Shown: one piece after another, positions 53,019 to 61,396 of the stretch
Layout: each line of letters opens with the position of its first letter
How positions within the stretch are numbered: the first letter of the stretch is position 1
From: Phycisphaeraceae bacterium
GTDB lineage: Bacteria; Planctomycetota; Phycisphaerae; Phycisphaerales; Zrk34
Length of the DNA stretch: 64,000 nucleotides
NCBI GenBank assembly: GCA_028282805.1
Contig: JANQHD010000038.1
Location: forward strand, 1-64,000
Reading direction: 5' to 3'
Program-made: the position numbers and the translations under genes
The notes under the pieces: model-generated
Database searches by the model: none
What the model saw: the letters and a program-made list of their open reading frames with translations, nothing else
Told to the model about the DNA's origin: nothing

Positions 53019-54176
53019 GTGCCGAGTCGAAGCCAGCCGTTCACGCTCACCAGCCGCACCATCGAATCGCCCGAGGGCAGCGAGGTCTACCTCACCGCCG
53101 AAGCGCAGGCGTGTGACGCCCCGGCCGAGCGGGCGCACGAGGTTTACCGCGCGATCGCTGAGCAGCTGACCGTGCGCGGGTATCGCGTGTTTTGCGAGCG
53201 CGTGTTCGCTACGGCCGATGCGGTGCGAGACGTGTTGGCCGAGCGCAACGAGGTGATGCGTGCGCTCGACGACGGCGTCGGGCCCACGGCGATCGTGGTT
53301 GACGAGGGTGCGTACGGGCGGTTTGCGGGCGTGCAGGTTCATGCCGTGCGGTGCGCCAGTCAGCCGGAGGCGATGACGTGCTACGACGCGTGCGATCGCC
53401 CGATCGGCCGGCGGTTGCGACTCAACGGGCACACCTGGTTGTACGTCAACGGCTTGAGCACGGGCACCGAGGTCGGCGAGGCCGAGCAGGCCCGGCGGAT
53501 GTTTGCGTGTGCGGGTTGTTGCTTGCGTCAGGCGGGCGGCTCGATGCGCTCGGTCGCCCGCACGTGGTTGTGGCTGAAAGACGTGTGCGGCTGGTACGAC
53601 GAATTGAACGCTACGCGTAACCGGTTTTTCAAAAGCGAGGGCTTGATCGACACGGTCAAACGCGTCAGCCGGCTGCCGGCTTCGACGGGCATCGGCTTGT
53701 ATGGCGCCGACGGCGCGGCGTGCACGCTAGACCTGATCGCGCTGCCGGGGCGCGAAGACGAGATCGAGTTCATCGAGGCCGGCGGCGATCAGCGTTCGGC
53801 GTTTGAGTATGGCTCGGCGTTCAGCCGGGCTTCGATGGCCCCGATGCCGGGCGGGCGGACGGTGTTCATATCGGGCACGGCGGCGATCGACCCGGCGGGT
53901 GAGACCGAACACGTCGACCAGGTCGAAGCGCAGGTCGACGACACGGTTGCGCATGTGCGTTCGCTGTTGGGCGATTGCGGGTGCGGCGACGAGCACGTGT
54001 TGATGGCTTTGGTGTACTGCAAGACGCCGCGGGTCGAGCGGGTGTTCCGCGAGCGGTACGGCGGGTTGGATTGGCCGCACGTGACGATGATCGGCGATGT
54101 GTGTCGGCCTGAGCTGCTGTTCGAGGTGGAGGTGACCGCCTCGCCGACGCTGTCGGTCGAAAAGCAGATGGTTTGA
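53019..54176 (+). CDS. RidA/chorismatase (FkbO/Hyg5)-like protein
   Basis: 385 aa, GTG at 53019 with GGAG nine bases before; an upstream TTG at 53004 is possible. The C-terminal half resembles the YjgF/RidA fold with GGRTVFISGTAAIDPAGET near 285 and the preceding LPASTGIGLYGADG and WYDELNATRNRFF segments. Those are also seen in chorismate-hydrolysing FkbO/Hyg5 enzymes. The N-terminal half is less conserved. Whether it hydrolyses chorismate cannot be settled here. It is isolated between the Moco island and the PSCyt cluster. Confidence 0.65.
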   Translation: MPSRSQPFTLTSRTIESPEGSEVYLTAEAQACDAPAERAHEVYRAIAEQLTVRGYRVFCERVFATADAVRDVLAERNEVMRALDDGVGPTAIVVDEGAYGRFAGVQVHAVRCASQPEAMTCYDACDRPIGRRLRLNGHTWLYVNGLSTGTEVGEAEQARRMFACAGCCLRQAGGSMRSVARTWLWLKDVCGWYDELNATRNRFFKSEGLIDTVKRVSRLPASTGIGLYGADGAACTLDLIALPGREDEIEFIEAGGDQRSAFEYGSAFSRASMAPMPGGRTVFISGTAAIDPAGETEHVDQVEAQVDDTVAHVRSLLGDCGCGDEHVLMALVYCKTPRVERVFRERYGGLDWPHVTMIGDVCRPELLFEVEVTASPTLSVEKQMV

Positions 54177-54188
54177 GGGATCGCGCCC

Positions 54189-56417
54189 ATGAGATGGTTT
54201 GTGACTTTGCTGATGCTGTACGGGCTGGCGGTGGTTGGCGTGAACAGCCGCGGCGAGGCCAGCGGCGGGCCGGCGGCGGGCGCAGCGCAACCGAGCGATG
54301 ATGCCGTGTATTTCGTGCGTGACGTGTTGCCGGTGTTTAACCGCGCCGGTTGCAACAACGCGAAGTGTCACGGTTCGGGGGGTGGGCAGGGGGGCATGAA
54401 GCTGTCGCTGTTCGGCGCCCGACCCGACGCCGATTACGCACAGCTGGCCAAGACCGCGTCGAGCCGGCGGGTCGACCGCGTCGAGCCGGCCAAGAGCTTG
54501 TTGCTGCTCAAGTCGACGAAGAAGGTGCCGCACAAGGGCGGGCAGCGCATCAAGCCCGGCTCGGCGGACTACCGGACGCTGGTGCGTTGGATCGAACGCG
54601 GCGCACGGCGCACCGAACCGGGCGAGCCGACGCTGGTGTCAATCGAGGTGCAGCCGAAACAACTGAACGCGGCGATGAAACACAGTCAACCGATCACGGT
54701 GACGGCGGTGTATTCTGACAAGGCGCGCCGCGTGGTGACCGCCGACAGCCGGTACCTGTCGACCGACGGGCGTGTGCTGACGGTCGACAAGGCCGGGCGT
54801 TTGACGGTGACCGGTTACGGCGAGGCGCACGTGGTGGTCAATTACATGCGCCAAACGGCGCTGGTCAAGGTCACCGTGCCGCAGAAAGTCGCCGGCAAGC
54901 TCAGCGAGATGCCCGTGGCCAACGGCGTCGACAAGGCGGTCAACGCGCAGCTGAAAAAACTGGGCATACCGGCGTCGGGCGGGTGCAGCGACGCGGAGTT
55001 TTTACGCCGGGTGTACCTCGACACGACCGGGCTGCTGCCGACCGCCGACCAGGCGCGCGAGTTTCTCGCGGACAAGGACCCGGCCAAGCGGCGCAAGCTG
55101 ATCGATCAGCTGCTCGACTCGCCCGAGTTCGCCGACCGGTGGGCGCTGAAGTGGGGCGATTTGCTACGCATCAAGAGCGAGTACCCGTCGAACCTTTGGC
55201 CGAATGCGGTGCAGGCGTACCACCACTGGGTGCGTGACAGCATCGCAACGAACAAGCCGTACGACCGATTCGTGCGCGAGATGCTCACGTCAACGGGCAG
55301 CAACTTCCGCGTGCCGCCGGCGAACTTTTACCGGGCGCTGCGCAAGCGTGACCCACAGGGCTTTGCCGAGCAGACGGCGCTGGTGTTCATGGGCGCGCGA
55401 TTGAGTTGCGCTCGGTGCCACGGGCACCCGACGGAAAGCTGGACGCTCGATGACAACGCCGGGATGGCCGCGTTCTTCGCGAACGTGAAGTTCAAGAAGA
55501 CGCAGGAATGGAAGGAGGAGATCGTCTACCTTCAGCCTTGGGCGCAGTACAAGCACCCGCTCACGAAGCAAGCGGTCGAGCCGAAGCCGTTGGGCGGTGC
55601 GCCAATGCGGGTCGACCGAGCGGGCGACACGCGGGTGGCGTTCGCGGATTGGCTGACGTCGAAGGACAACCCGTGGTTCGCCCGCAACATCAGCAACCGG
55701 GTGTGGTGCTGGCTGATGGGGCGGGGCATCGTGCACGAGCCCGACGACGTGCGCCGGACCAACCCGCCGAGCAACCCGGAGCTTCTGGCTTACCTCGAAA
55801 AGGAACTGGTCGACAGCGACTTCGACCTCAAGCACGTTTACCGGGTCATACTGAACTCGAACACGTACCAGCGTTCGCCGATGGCCAATGCGCAGAACGT
55901 GTGGGACGACCGGCAGTTCTCGCACTACGCGGTCAAGCGGTTGCCCGCCGAGCAGATGATGGACGCGATCAACCAGGTCACGGAGACGACGGACAAGTTC
56001 ACCAGCCGGGTGCCCGAGCCGTACACGGTGCTGCCCGACGGCACGCGGGCGAACCAGTTGGCGGACGGCTCGATCGGCACGTCGTTCTTGGAGATGTTCG
56101 GCCGCCCGGCCCGCAGCAGCGCGTACGAGTCGGAGCGTTGCAACGAACCGTCGATGCGGCAGGCGTTGTACATGATCAACGCCGAGCAACTCGAAGGGAA
56201 GATCAACCGCAGCCCGTACCTCAAGCGGCTGTCGATGAACCGCGACAACACGCAGGTGATCAACCACCTTTACTTGTCGACGCTCAGCCGGTACCCGACG
56301 GCCGAGGAGATGGCGAAGCTGCTTGAGTACATCAAGGAAGCCGACGACCGCAAGCAGGCGATCAAGGACATCTGCTGGGCGGTGATGAACACGAAAGAGT
56401 TTTTGTTCAACCACTAA
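54189..56417 (+). CDS. DUF1549/DUF1553 (PSCyt2/PSD1) protein with cytochrome-like and Ig-like domains
   Basis: 742 aa, secreted. The N-terminal cytochrome-like domain has CNNAKCHG near residue 56 (CxxxCH rather than CxxCH). A Big_2-type Ig domain lies near 150-235. DUF1549 follows from about 250 (FLRRVYLDTTGLLPT, with a second haem-like CARCHGHP near 410). DUF1553 ends the protein (DWLTSKDNPWFARNISNRVW near 495 onwards). This is the classic planctomycete architecture, always paired with a DUF1501 gene as here. The biochemical role is unproven, with links to polysaccharide use proposed. Confidence 0.93.
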   Translation: MRWFVTLLMLYGLAVVGVNSRGEASGGPAAGAAQPSDDAVYFVRDVLPVFNRAGCNNAKCHGSGGGQGGMKLSLFGARPDADYAQLAKTASSRRVDRVEPAKSLLLLKSTKKVPHKGGQRIKPGSADYRTLVRWIERGARRTEPGEPTLVSIEVQPKQLNAAMKHSQPITVTAVYSDKARRVVTADSRYLSTDGRVLTVDKAGRLTVTGYGEAHVVVNYMRQTALVKVTVPQKVAGKLSEMPVANGVDKAVNAQLKKLGIPASGGCSDAEFLRRVYLDTTGLLPTADQAREFLADKDPAKRRKLIDQLLDSPEFADRWALKWGDLLRIKSEYPSNLWPNAVQAYHHWVRDSIATNKPYDRFVREMLTSTGSNFRVPPANFYRALRKRDPQGFAEQTALVFMGARLSCARCHGHPTESWTLDDNAGMAAFFANVKFKKTQEWKEEIVYLQPWAQYKHPLTKQAVEPKPLGGAPMRVDRAGDTRVAFADWLTSKDNPWFARNISNRVWCWLMGRGIVHEPDDVRRTNPPSNPELLAYLEKELVDSDFDLKHVYRVILNSNTYQRSPMANAQNVWDDRQFSHYAVKRLPAEQMMDAINQVTETTDKFTSRVPEPYTVLPDGTRANQLADGSIGTSFLEMFGRPARSSAYESERCNEPSMRQALYMINAEQLEGKINRSPYLKRLSMNRDNTQVINHLYLSTLSRYPTAEEMAKLLEYIKEADDRKQAIKDICWAVMNTKEFLFNH

Positions 56418-56452
56418 GCACGCGGCGCACGCAGCGCCAAGGGGCGGACACC

Positions 56453-57811
56453 ATGTTGGACTTTTACGACAAACACCTGACGCGTGATTGCAGCGGGATC
56501 AGCCGGCGGGCGTTCATGCGGATTGGGGCGGCGAGCGTGGCGGGGCTGACGCTTGCCGATTTCTTCGCGCTGCGCGCGATGGGCAACACGGCCGACGCGC
56601 CCAAAGCGAAGAGCGTGATCCAGTTGTGGATGGGCGGCGGCCCGGCGCACATCGACACGTTCGACCCCAAGCCCGAAGCCGGTGAGGATTACAGCGGCCC
56701 GTACCGCAAGGCCCTGGAGACGAACGTGAAGGGCATCCGCATCGGGCCGTTGCTGCCGATGCTCGCCAAGCAGGCCGACAAGTACGCGCTGATCCGCTCG
56801 ACGACGCACTTCACCAACGCGCACGAGACGGCGACGTACATGATGCAGACCGGCACCGAACCGGACGGCGAACTGGTGTACCCGACGTACGGCGCGGTGG
56901 TGGCGTTGAAGAAGGGGCGCGACGCGGGCTACAAGGGGGCGCTGCCGCCGTATATTTCGGTGCCGAACTTCATCGGTCGCATCAGCGCCAACGGTTTTCT
57001 CGACGCCGACCTCAAGCCGTTCACCACGGGCGGCGACCCGAACAGCAAGGACTTCCGCGTCGGCGGCGTGGTGCCGCCGAAGGGCATGACCGTCGAACGG
57101 TTGGAGGAGCGGCGTTCGCTGCTCAAGACCGTCGACTCGTTCGCTCGCAAGCTCGACGAGAACCAGAGCTTTGAAGCGATGGACTCACACCAGCAGAAGG
57201 CGTACGGCCTGATACTCGGCGAGGCGAAGAAGGCGTTCGATCTGAGCCAGGAACCCGACGCCGTGCGCGACAGGTACGGGCGCAACAAGTTCGGCCAGTC
57301 GTGCTTGCTGGCGCGGCGGCTGGTGGAGAACGGCGTGCCGTTCATCACCGTGAACTACGGCGGGTGGGACACGCACAAGATGCACTTCGAGAAGATGGAC
57401 AAGATGCTGCCCGTGCTCGACCGGGGCTTCGCGGCGTTGCTCGAAGACCTTTCACAGCGCGGCCTGCTCGACAGCACCATCGTCACGTGGGGCGGTGAGT
57501 TCGGCCGGTCGCCCAAGGTGCACCGCGAACCGCCGTGGAACGGCGGCCGGCAGCACTTCTGCCATTGCTTTTCGACGGTGGTCGCCGGCGGCGGCTTCCA
57601 AGGCGGGCAGGTCGTCGGCGAGTCCGACCGGCGCGCCGAGAACGTGCGCAACCGCCCGGTCTACCCGTGGGACCTGACGGCGAGCATTTACGAACTGCTC
57701 GGCATCGACCCGGCGGGCAAGCTGCCGCACCCGCACGGCTGCGTGGCGTACGTGACGCCGTCGGCCAGCGGCGCGGTACCCAGCGGCGGTACGCTCAAGG
57801 AGATCATGTGA
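56453..57811 (+). CDS. Tat-exported DUF1501 protein
   Basis: 452 aa. Tat signal SRRAFMRIGAASVAGLTLADFF near 18-40. Sulfatase/alkaline-phosphatase-like fold of DUF1501: WMGGGPAHIDTFDPKPEAG near 62, NYGGWDTHKMHF near 303 and TWGGEFGRSPKV near 345. It is the regular partner of DUF1549/DUF1553 proteins, with the same operon order. Substrate unknown. Confidence 0.93.
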   Translation: MLDFYDKHLTRDCSGISRRAFMRIGAASVAGLTLADFFALRAMGNTADAPKAKSVIQLWMGGGPAHIDTFDPKPEAGEDYSGPYRKALETNVKGIRIGPLLPMLAKQADKYALIRSTTHFTNAHETATYMMQTGTEPDGELVYPTYGAVVALKKGRDAGYKGALPPYISVPNFIGRISANGFLDADLKPFTTGGDPNSKDFRVGGVVPPKGMTVERLEERRSLLKTVDSFARKLDENQSFEAMDSHQQKAYGLILGEAKKAFDLSQEPDAVRDRYGRNKFGQSCLLARRLVENGVPFITVNYGGWDTHKMHFEKMDKMLPVLDRGFAALLEDLSQRGLLDSTIVTWGGEFGRSPKVHREPPWNGGRQHFCHCFSTVVAGGGFQGGQVVGESDRRAENVRNRPVYPWDLTASIYELLGIDPAGKLPHPHGCVAYVTPSASGAVPSGGTLKEIM

Positions 57812-59070
57812 CCGCAGGCGAAACACGCATCAAGCTCATGAAGCACATCATCACGTCGTTGATGGTGTTGCTGGTGATCGGCGCGGCGTGCGCGGCGCAG
57901 CATAGCCTGCACGTGCCGGTGACCGTGGGTAACGCCAAGAACCAGTCCGGCACGATCGACTTTGGGCCGGCGCTGCCGCTGTCGGCGCTGGCGTTCAGCC
58001 GCGACGGAAAAACGCTCTACGTCGGCGGTTACCGCGAGGTGCTGGTGTGGGACCTGAGCCAAGCCAGGCTCGCCAAGCGCCTCGGCGCGAGCCAACTGCT
58101 CGGCCAGGTCACCGCGCTGGTGGTGGTGGGCCACGCCGAGCACATCGCCGTGGCGCACGGCGTGCCCGGGCGCTCGTCGCAGGTGACGCTCATCGATGCG
58201 CGGTCCGGCGACGCCGTGGCCAACTTCAAGCAGCCGACCGACACGGTGTACGCGCTGGCGGTAAGCCCCGATGGCAAACACCTGCTCGCCGGTGGCGCCG
58301 ACCGCGCGATCCGCATCTGGCAACTCGTCGACAACACGCTGGTTAAAACGCTGACCGATCACCAGAACTGGGTCACCGACCTGCGCTTCTCGACCGACGG
58401 CAAGTACCTGGTTTCGTGCGATACGCAGGGCGTCGTCAAGGCCTGGCTGACCGAGGGGTGGGTCCACGAGAAGACGCTGAAACACAACGACGCGGTACAG
58501 GCGGCAGCCTTCCAACCGAAGACGCAGAACCTGGTGGTCGCCGTCGGCGGTGCGAGCGAGTCGTCGTTGCGCATCCGGCAACTCGCCAACCCGCGCGCCA
58601 ACCGCGCGGTCAACGGCGCGCCCGGCACGCCGCTCGACATCCAATGGCAGCCCAACGGTTCGTCGGTCTACGTCGCCGGGTCCGACCACACGATCCGCGC
58701 GTTCAGAAACCGGGGCCAGCCCGAGCGTACGTTCAAGTCGCACACCGACTGGGTCAACGCGCTGGCCATCAGCGCCGACGGTCAGAAGCTCGCCTCGGCC
58801 AGCCTCGACGGCACCGTCAAGCTCTGGCAGCCGCGCACCGGCAAGCTGCTGGCGACGCTCGTGCAGATCGAGCCGCGCACCGACCGGTGGGTGGTGTTCA
58901 CGCCGACGGGTTATTACAGCGCCTCGTCGCCCGACGCCGTCGCGTTCCGTGCGACCAAGCCCGCCGCGGTGCAAGCGCTCCGCAAAAAGCTTCACCAGCC
59001 GGCGCAGGTGGTCAAGGCGTTAAACCCGGCCGGCACGAAGCCGAAACCGCCGACGAAGAAGAAGGGCTGA
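57808..59070 (+). CDS. Secreted WD40-repeat protein
   Basis: 420 aa from the GTG at 57808, seven bases after AAGGAG and overlapping the DUF1501 stop. The ATG at 57838 is the alternative and starts directly at the signal peptide (MKHIITSLMVLLVIGAACA). Seven beta-propeller repeats with WD-type endings are seen: VLVWDLS, IRIWQL, VKAWLT, VKLWQP. GH-type turns such as DHQNWVTDL and SHTDWVNAL are also present. A Lys-rich tail ends it. Typical fourth member of this cluster; role unknown. Confidence 0.88.
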   Translation: MTAGETRIKLMKHIITSLMVLLVIGAACAAQHSLHVPVTVGNAKNQSGTIDFGPALPLSALAFSRDGKTLYVGGYREVLVWDLSQARLAKRLGASQLLGQVTALVVVGHAEHIAVAHGVPGRSSQVTLIDARSGDAVANFKQPTDTVYALAVSPDGKHLLAGGADRAIRIWQLVDNTLVKTLTDHQNWVTDLRFSTDGKYLVSCDTQGVVKAWLTEGWVHEKTLKHNDAVQAAAFQPKTQNLVVAVGGASESSLRIRQLANPRANRAVNGAPGTPLDIQWQPNGSSVYVAGSDHTIRAFRNRGQPERTFKSHTDWVNALAISADGQKLASASLDGTVKLWQPRTGKLLATLVQIEPRTDRWVVFTPTGYYSASSPDAVAFRATKPAAVQALRKKLHQPAQVVKALNPAGTKPKPPTKKKG

Positions 59071-59074
59071 GCCG

Positions 59075-61213
59075 ATGTCGATCAATCGCGCAAGCACGTG
59101 GGCCGTCGGCGCGGCGTTGTGCATCGCCGGTGCGCTGCTTTCACAAGGCGCGTATGCCGACGAGGGCGCCGCCGACCCGCACATCGCCTTCACCTACCCC
59201 GCGGGCGGTAAGGCCGGCACCACCGTGCAGATCACGGTGCACGGCCAAAACCTCGACGGCGCACAGACCGTCAGCATTTCCGGCCGGCACGTGTCCGCGC
59301 GGATTATCGCCGACAAACCCAAGCCAAAACCTAAACCCGACCCGAAGGCGAAAAGCAAAAACAAAGGCAAGGCCAAGGGCAAAGCCAAACCCTCCGCCCC
59401 CGACACCAGCGCCACGCAACTGAAGATCGCCGTCACCATCGACAAGGACGCTACGCCCGGCCAGCGCGACCTGCACGTCATCACCCACGACGGCGTGTCC
59501 AACCGCTACCGCTTCTTCGTCGACCAGTTGCGTGAGGTCAGGGAAGCCGAGCCCAACAGCAAGCCGGACAACCCGCAGGCGCTCGGCCCGCTGCCCGCCG
59601 TGGCCAACGGCCAGATCTTCGGCGGCGACAAGGACGTCTTCCGCTTCCGCGCCGCCGCGGGCCAGACGCTCGTGTTCCAGGCCCAGGCCCGCGCGATCCT
59701 GCCCTACCTCGCCGACGCCGTGCCCGGTTGGTTCCAGGCCAACCTCACGCTGTACGACGCCGGGGGCAAGCCGATCGCTTACGTCGACGACTTCCGCCAC
59801 CACCCCGACCCGGTGCTGATCCACACGTTCAAAGCAGGCGGCGAGTACCTGATCGAGATCACCGATGCGCTGTCGCGCGGCCGCAACGACTTCGTCTACC
59901 GCCTGCGCGTCGGCGAGCTGCCGTTCATCACCCACGTCACGCCGCTCGGCGTGCCCGCCGGTCAGACCACACGCTTGCGGGTGTCCGGCGCGAACCTGCC
60001 GATCAAAACGCTCGACTTCACCCCCGACGCCGAACCCGGTCGGTTGGACAGCGTGCGCGTCACCGCAGCCAACGGGATCGTTTCCAACGCGTTGCCGCTG
60101 CACGTTGGCGGCATCCCCGAGCAGCGCGAGCGTGAGCCGAACAACCTCAACCGCGAGCCCGAGGTGGTGAAGCTGCCCGTGATCGTCAACGGCACGATCG
60201 GCTCGCCCAACGACGCCGACTGCTTCGCGTTCGACGCACGCAAGGGGCAGAAGATCGTGATCGATGCGCTCGCCCGCCGGCTCGACTCGCCGCTCGACGC
60301 GGTCGTCGAGGTCTTCGACGCGCGCGGCAAGTACCTGACGAAAAACGACGACCACGTCGACCCCGCGTTCCCCTTGATCACCCACCACGCCGACAGCCAG
60401 CTGATCCATTCCGTGCCGCGCGACGGGCGCTACGTGGTGCGCATCCGCGACACCCAGTCCGCTTCGGGCGACGCCTACCAGTACCGCCTGGTGATCAGCG
60501 AGCCGAAGCCCGACTTCGAGCTGCGCCTGATGCCGATCAACCGCTCGATCGCGCCCGGCGGCACCGCGGTGCTGTCGGCCGAGGTCATCCGTAAGCACGG
60601 CTTTGACGGTCCGGTTCGCCTGTACCTCTCGGGCCTGCCCGACGGGTTTGCCTCGCGCGGCGCAGCCGTACCCGCCAAAGAGAAGGTCGTCCGATTCACC
60701 ATCACCGCGCCCCCGGAACTCACGGACAAGTTGCTTGCGCCGAAGTTGAGCGGGGCGGCGACGATCGATGGCAAGTCGGTGGTGCGCGAAGCACGGCCCG
60801 CGCAAGAGGTGATGCAGGCGTTCATCTACAAGCACAGGCCGTGCATGGAACAACTGCTCATGGCGGTCGTGCCGCCCAAGCACTTCACGCTGTCGCTGGT
60901 CGAGCCGGACGAGAAGGTCGTCGAGGTGCCGCGCGGCGGTGAGGCGAAGGTCTCAATCAAGGTCCACCGCCTCGCCGACGGCAAGCGCAACATCCGCGTC
61001 GTTGCCCTCGAACCGCCCAAGGGCCTGTACGTCCGCCCCGGCCCCATCCCCGTCGACAAGGACATGGGTACGGTGACCATCCGCTCGACGAAGTTCCCCG
61101 TGGGCTACACGTACAACCTCATCCTCGTCGGCGAGATGCGCATCGGCAAACAGACCATCACCGCCCCCGCGCCGGCGATCACGATCCAGATCGTCGAGCC
61201 CAAGCCGGCGTAG
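59075..61213 (+). CDS. Secreted PPC-domain (pre-peptidase C-terminal) protein
   Basis: 712 aa with a signal peptide (to about residue 28). An IPT/TIG-like start (HIAFTYPAGGKAGTTVQITVHG) is interrupted by a Lys/Pro repeat insert (KPKPKPKPDPKAKSK... at about 81-107). PPC-type beta domains follow near 165-275 and 345-470 (DADCFAFDARKGQKIVIDA). No peptidase domain is present. It is four bases behind the WD40 gene, last in the cluster. Probably a surface-binding module. Confidence 0.85.
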   Translation: MSINRASTWAVGAALCIAGALLSQGAYADEGAADPHIAFTYPAGGKAGTTVQITVHGQNLDGAQTVSISGRHVSARIIADKPKPKPKPDPKAKSKNKGKAKGKAKPSAPDTSATQLKIAVTIDKDATPGQRDLHVITHDGVSNRYRFFVDQLREVREAEPNSKPDNPQALGPLPAVANGQIFGGDKDVFRFRAAAGQTLVFQAQARAILPYLADAVPGWFQANLTLYDAGGKPIAYVDDFRHHPDPVLIHTFKAGGEYLIEITDALSRGRNDFVYRLRVGELPFITHVTPLGVPAGQTTRLRVSGANLPIKTLDFTPDAEPGRLDSVRVTAANGIVSNALPLHVGGIPEQREREPNNLNREPEVVKLPVIVNGTIGSPNDADCFAFDARKGQKIVIDALARRLDSPLDAVVEVFDARGKYLTKNDDHVDPAFPLITHHADSQLIHSVPRDGRYVVRIRDTQSASGDAYQYRLVISEPKPDFELRLMPINRSIAPGGTAVLSAEVIRKHGFDGPVRLYLSGLPDGFASRGAAVPAKEKVVRFTITAPPELTDKLLAPKLSGAATIDGKSVVREARPAQEVMQAFIYKHRPCMEQLLMAVVPPKHFTLSLVEPDEKVVEVPRGGEAKVSIKVHRLADGKRNIRVVALEPPKGLYVRPGPIPVDKDMGTVTIRSTKFPVGYTYNLILVGEMRIGKQTITAPAPAITIQIVEPKPA

Positions 61214-61396
61214 CGCTGAGGTGCATTGACCGGCCTTATCGCTTTCATTGCACCATCTCGATGTTCCAGCGAGGTAGCGTCGCCCACCGTACGATCGGTT
61301 GCGGCCCGTTATCGGACAGCCTGCGCGGTGTTAATTGCGATTATTACGCAGCCGATGCGTTAAGAACCTTTATGTCGGGTCCGACCATAGAGATAT

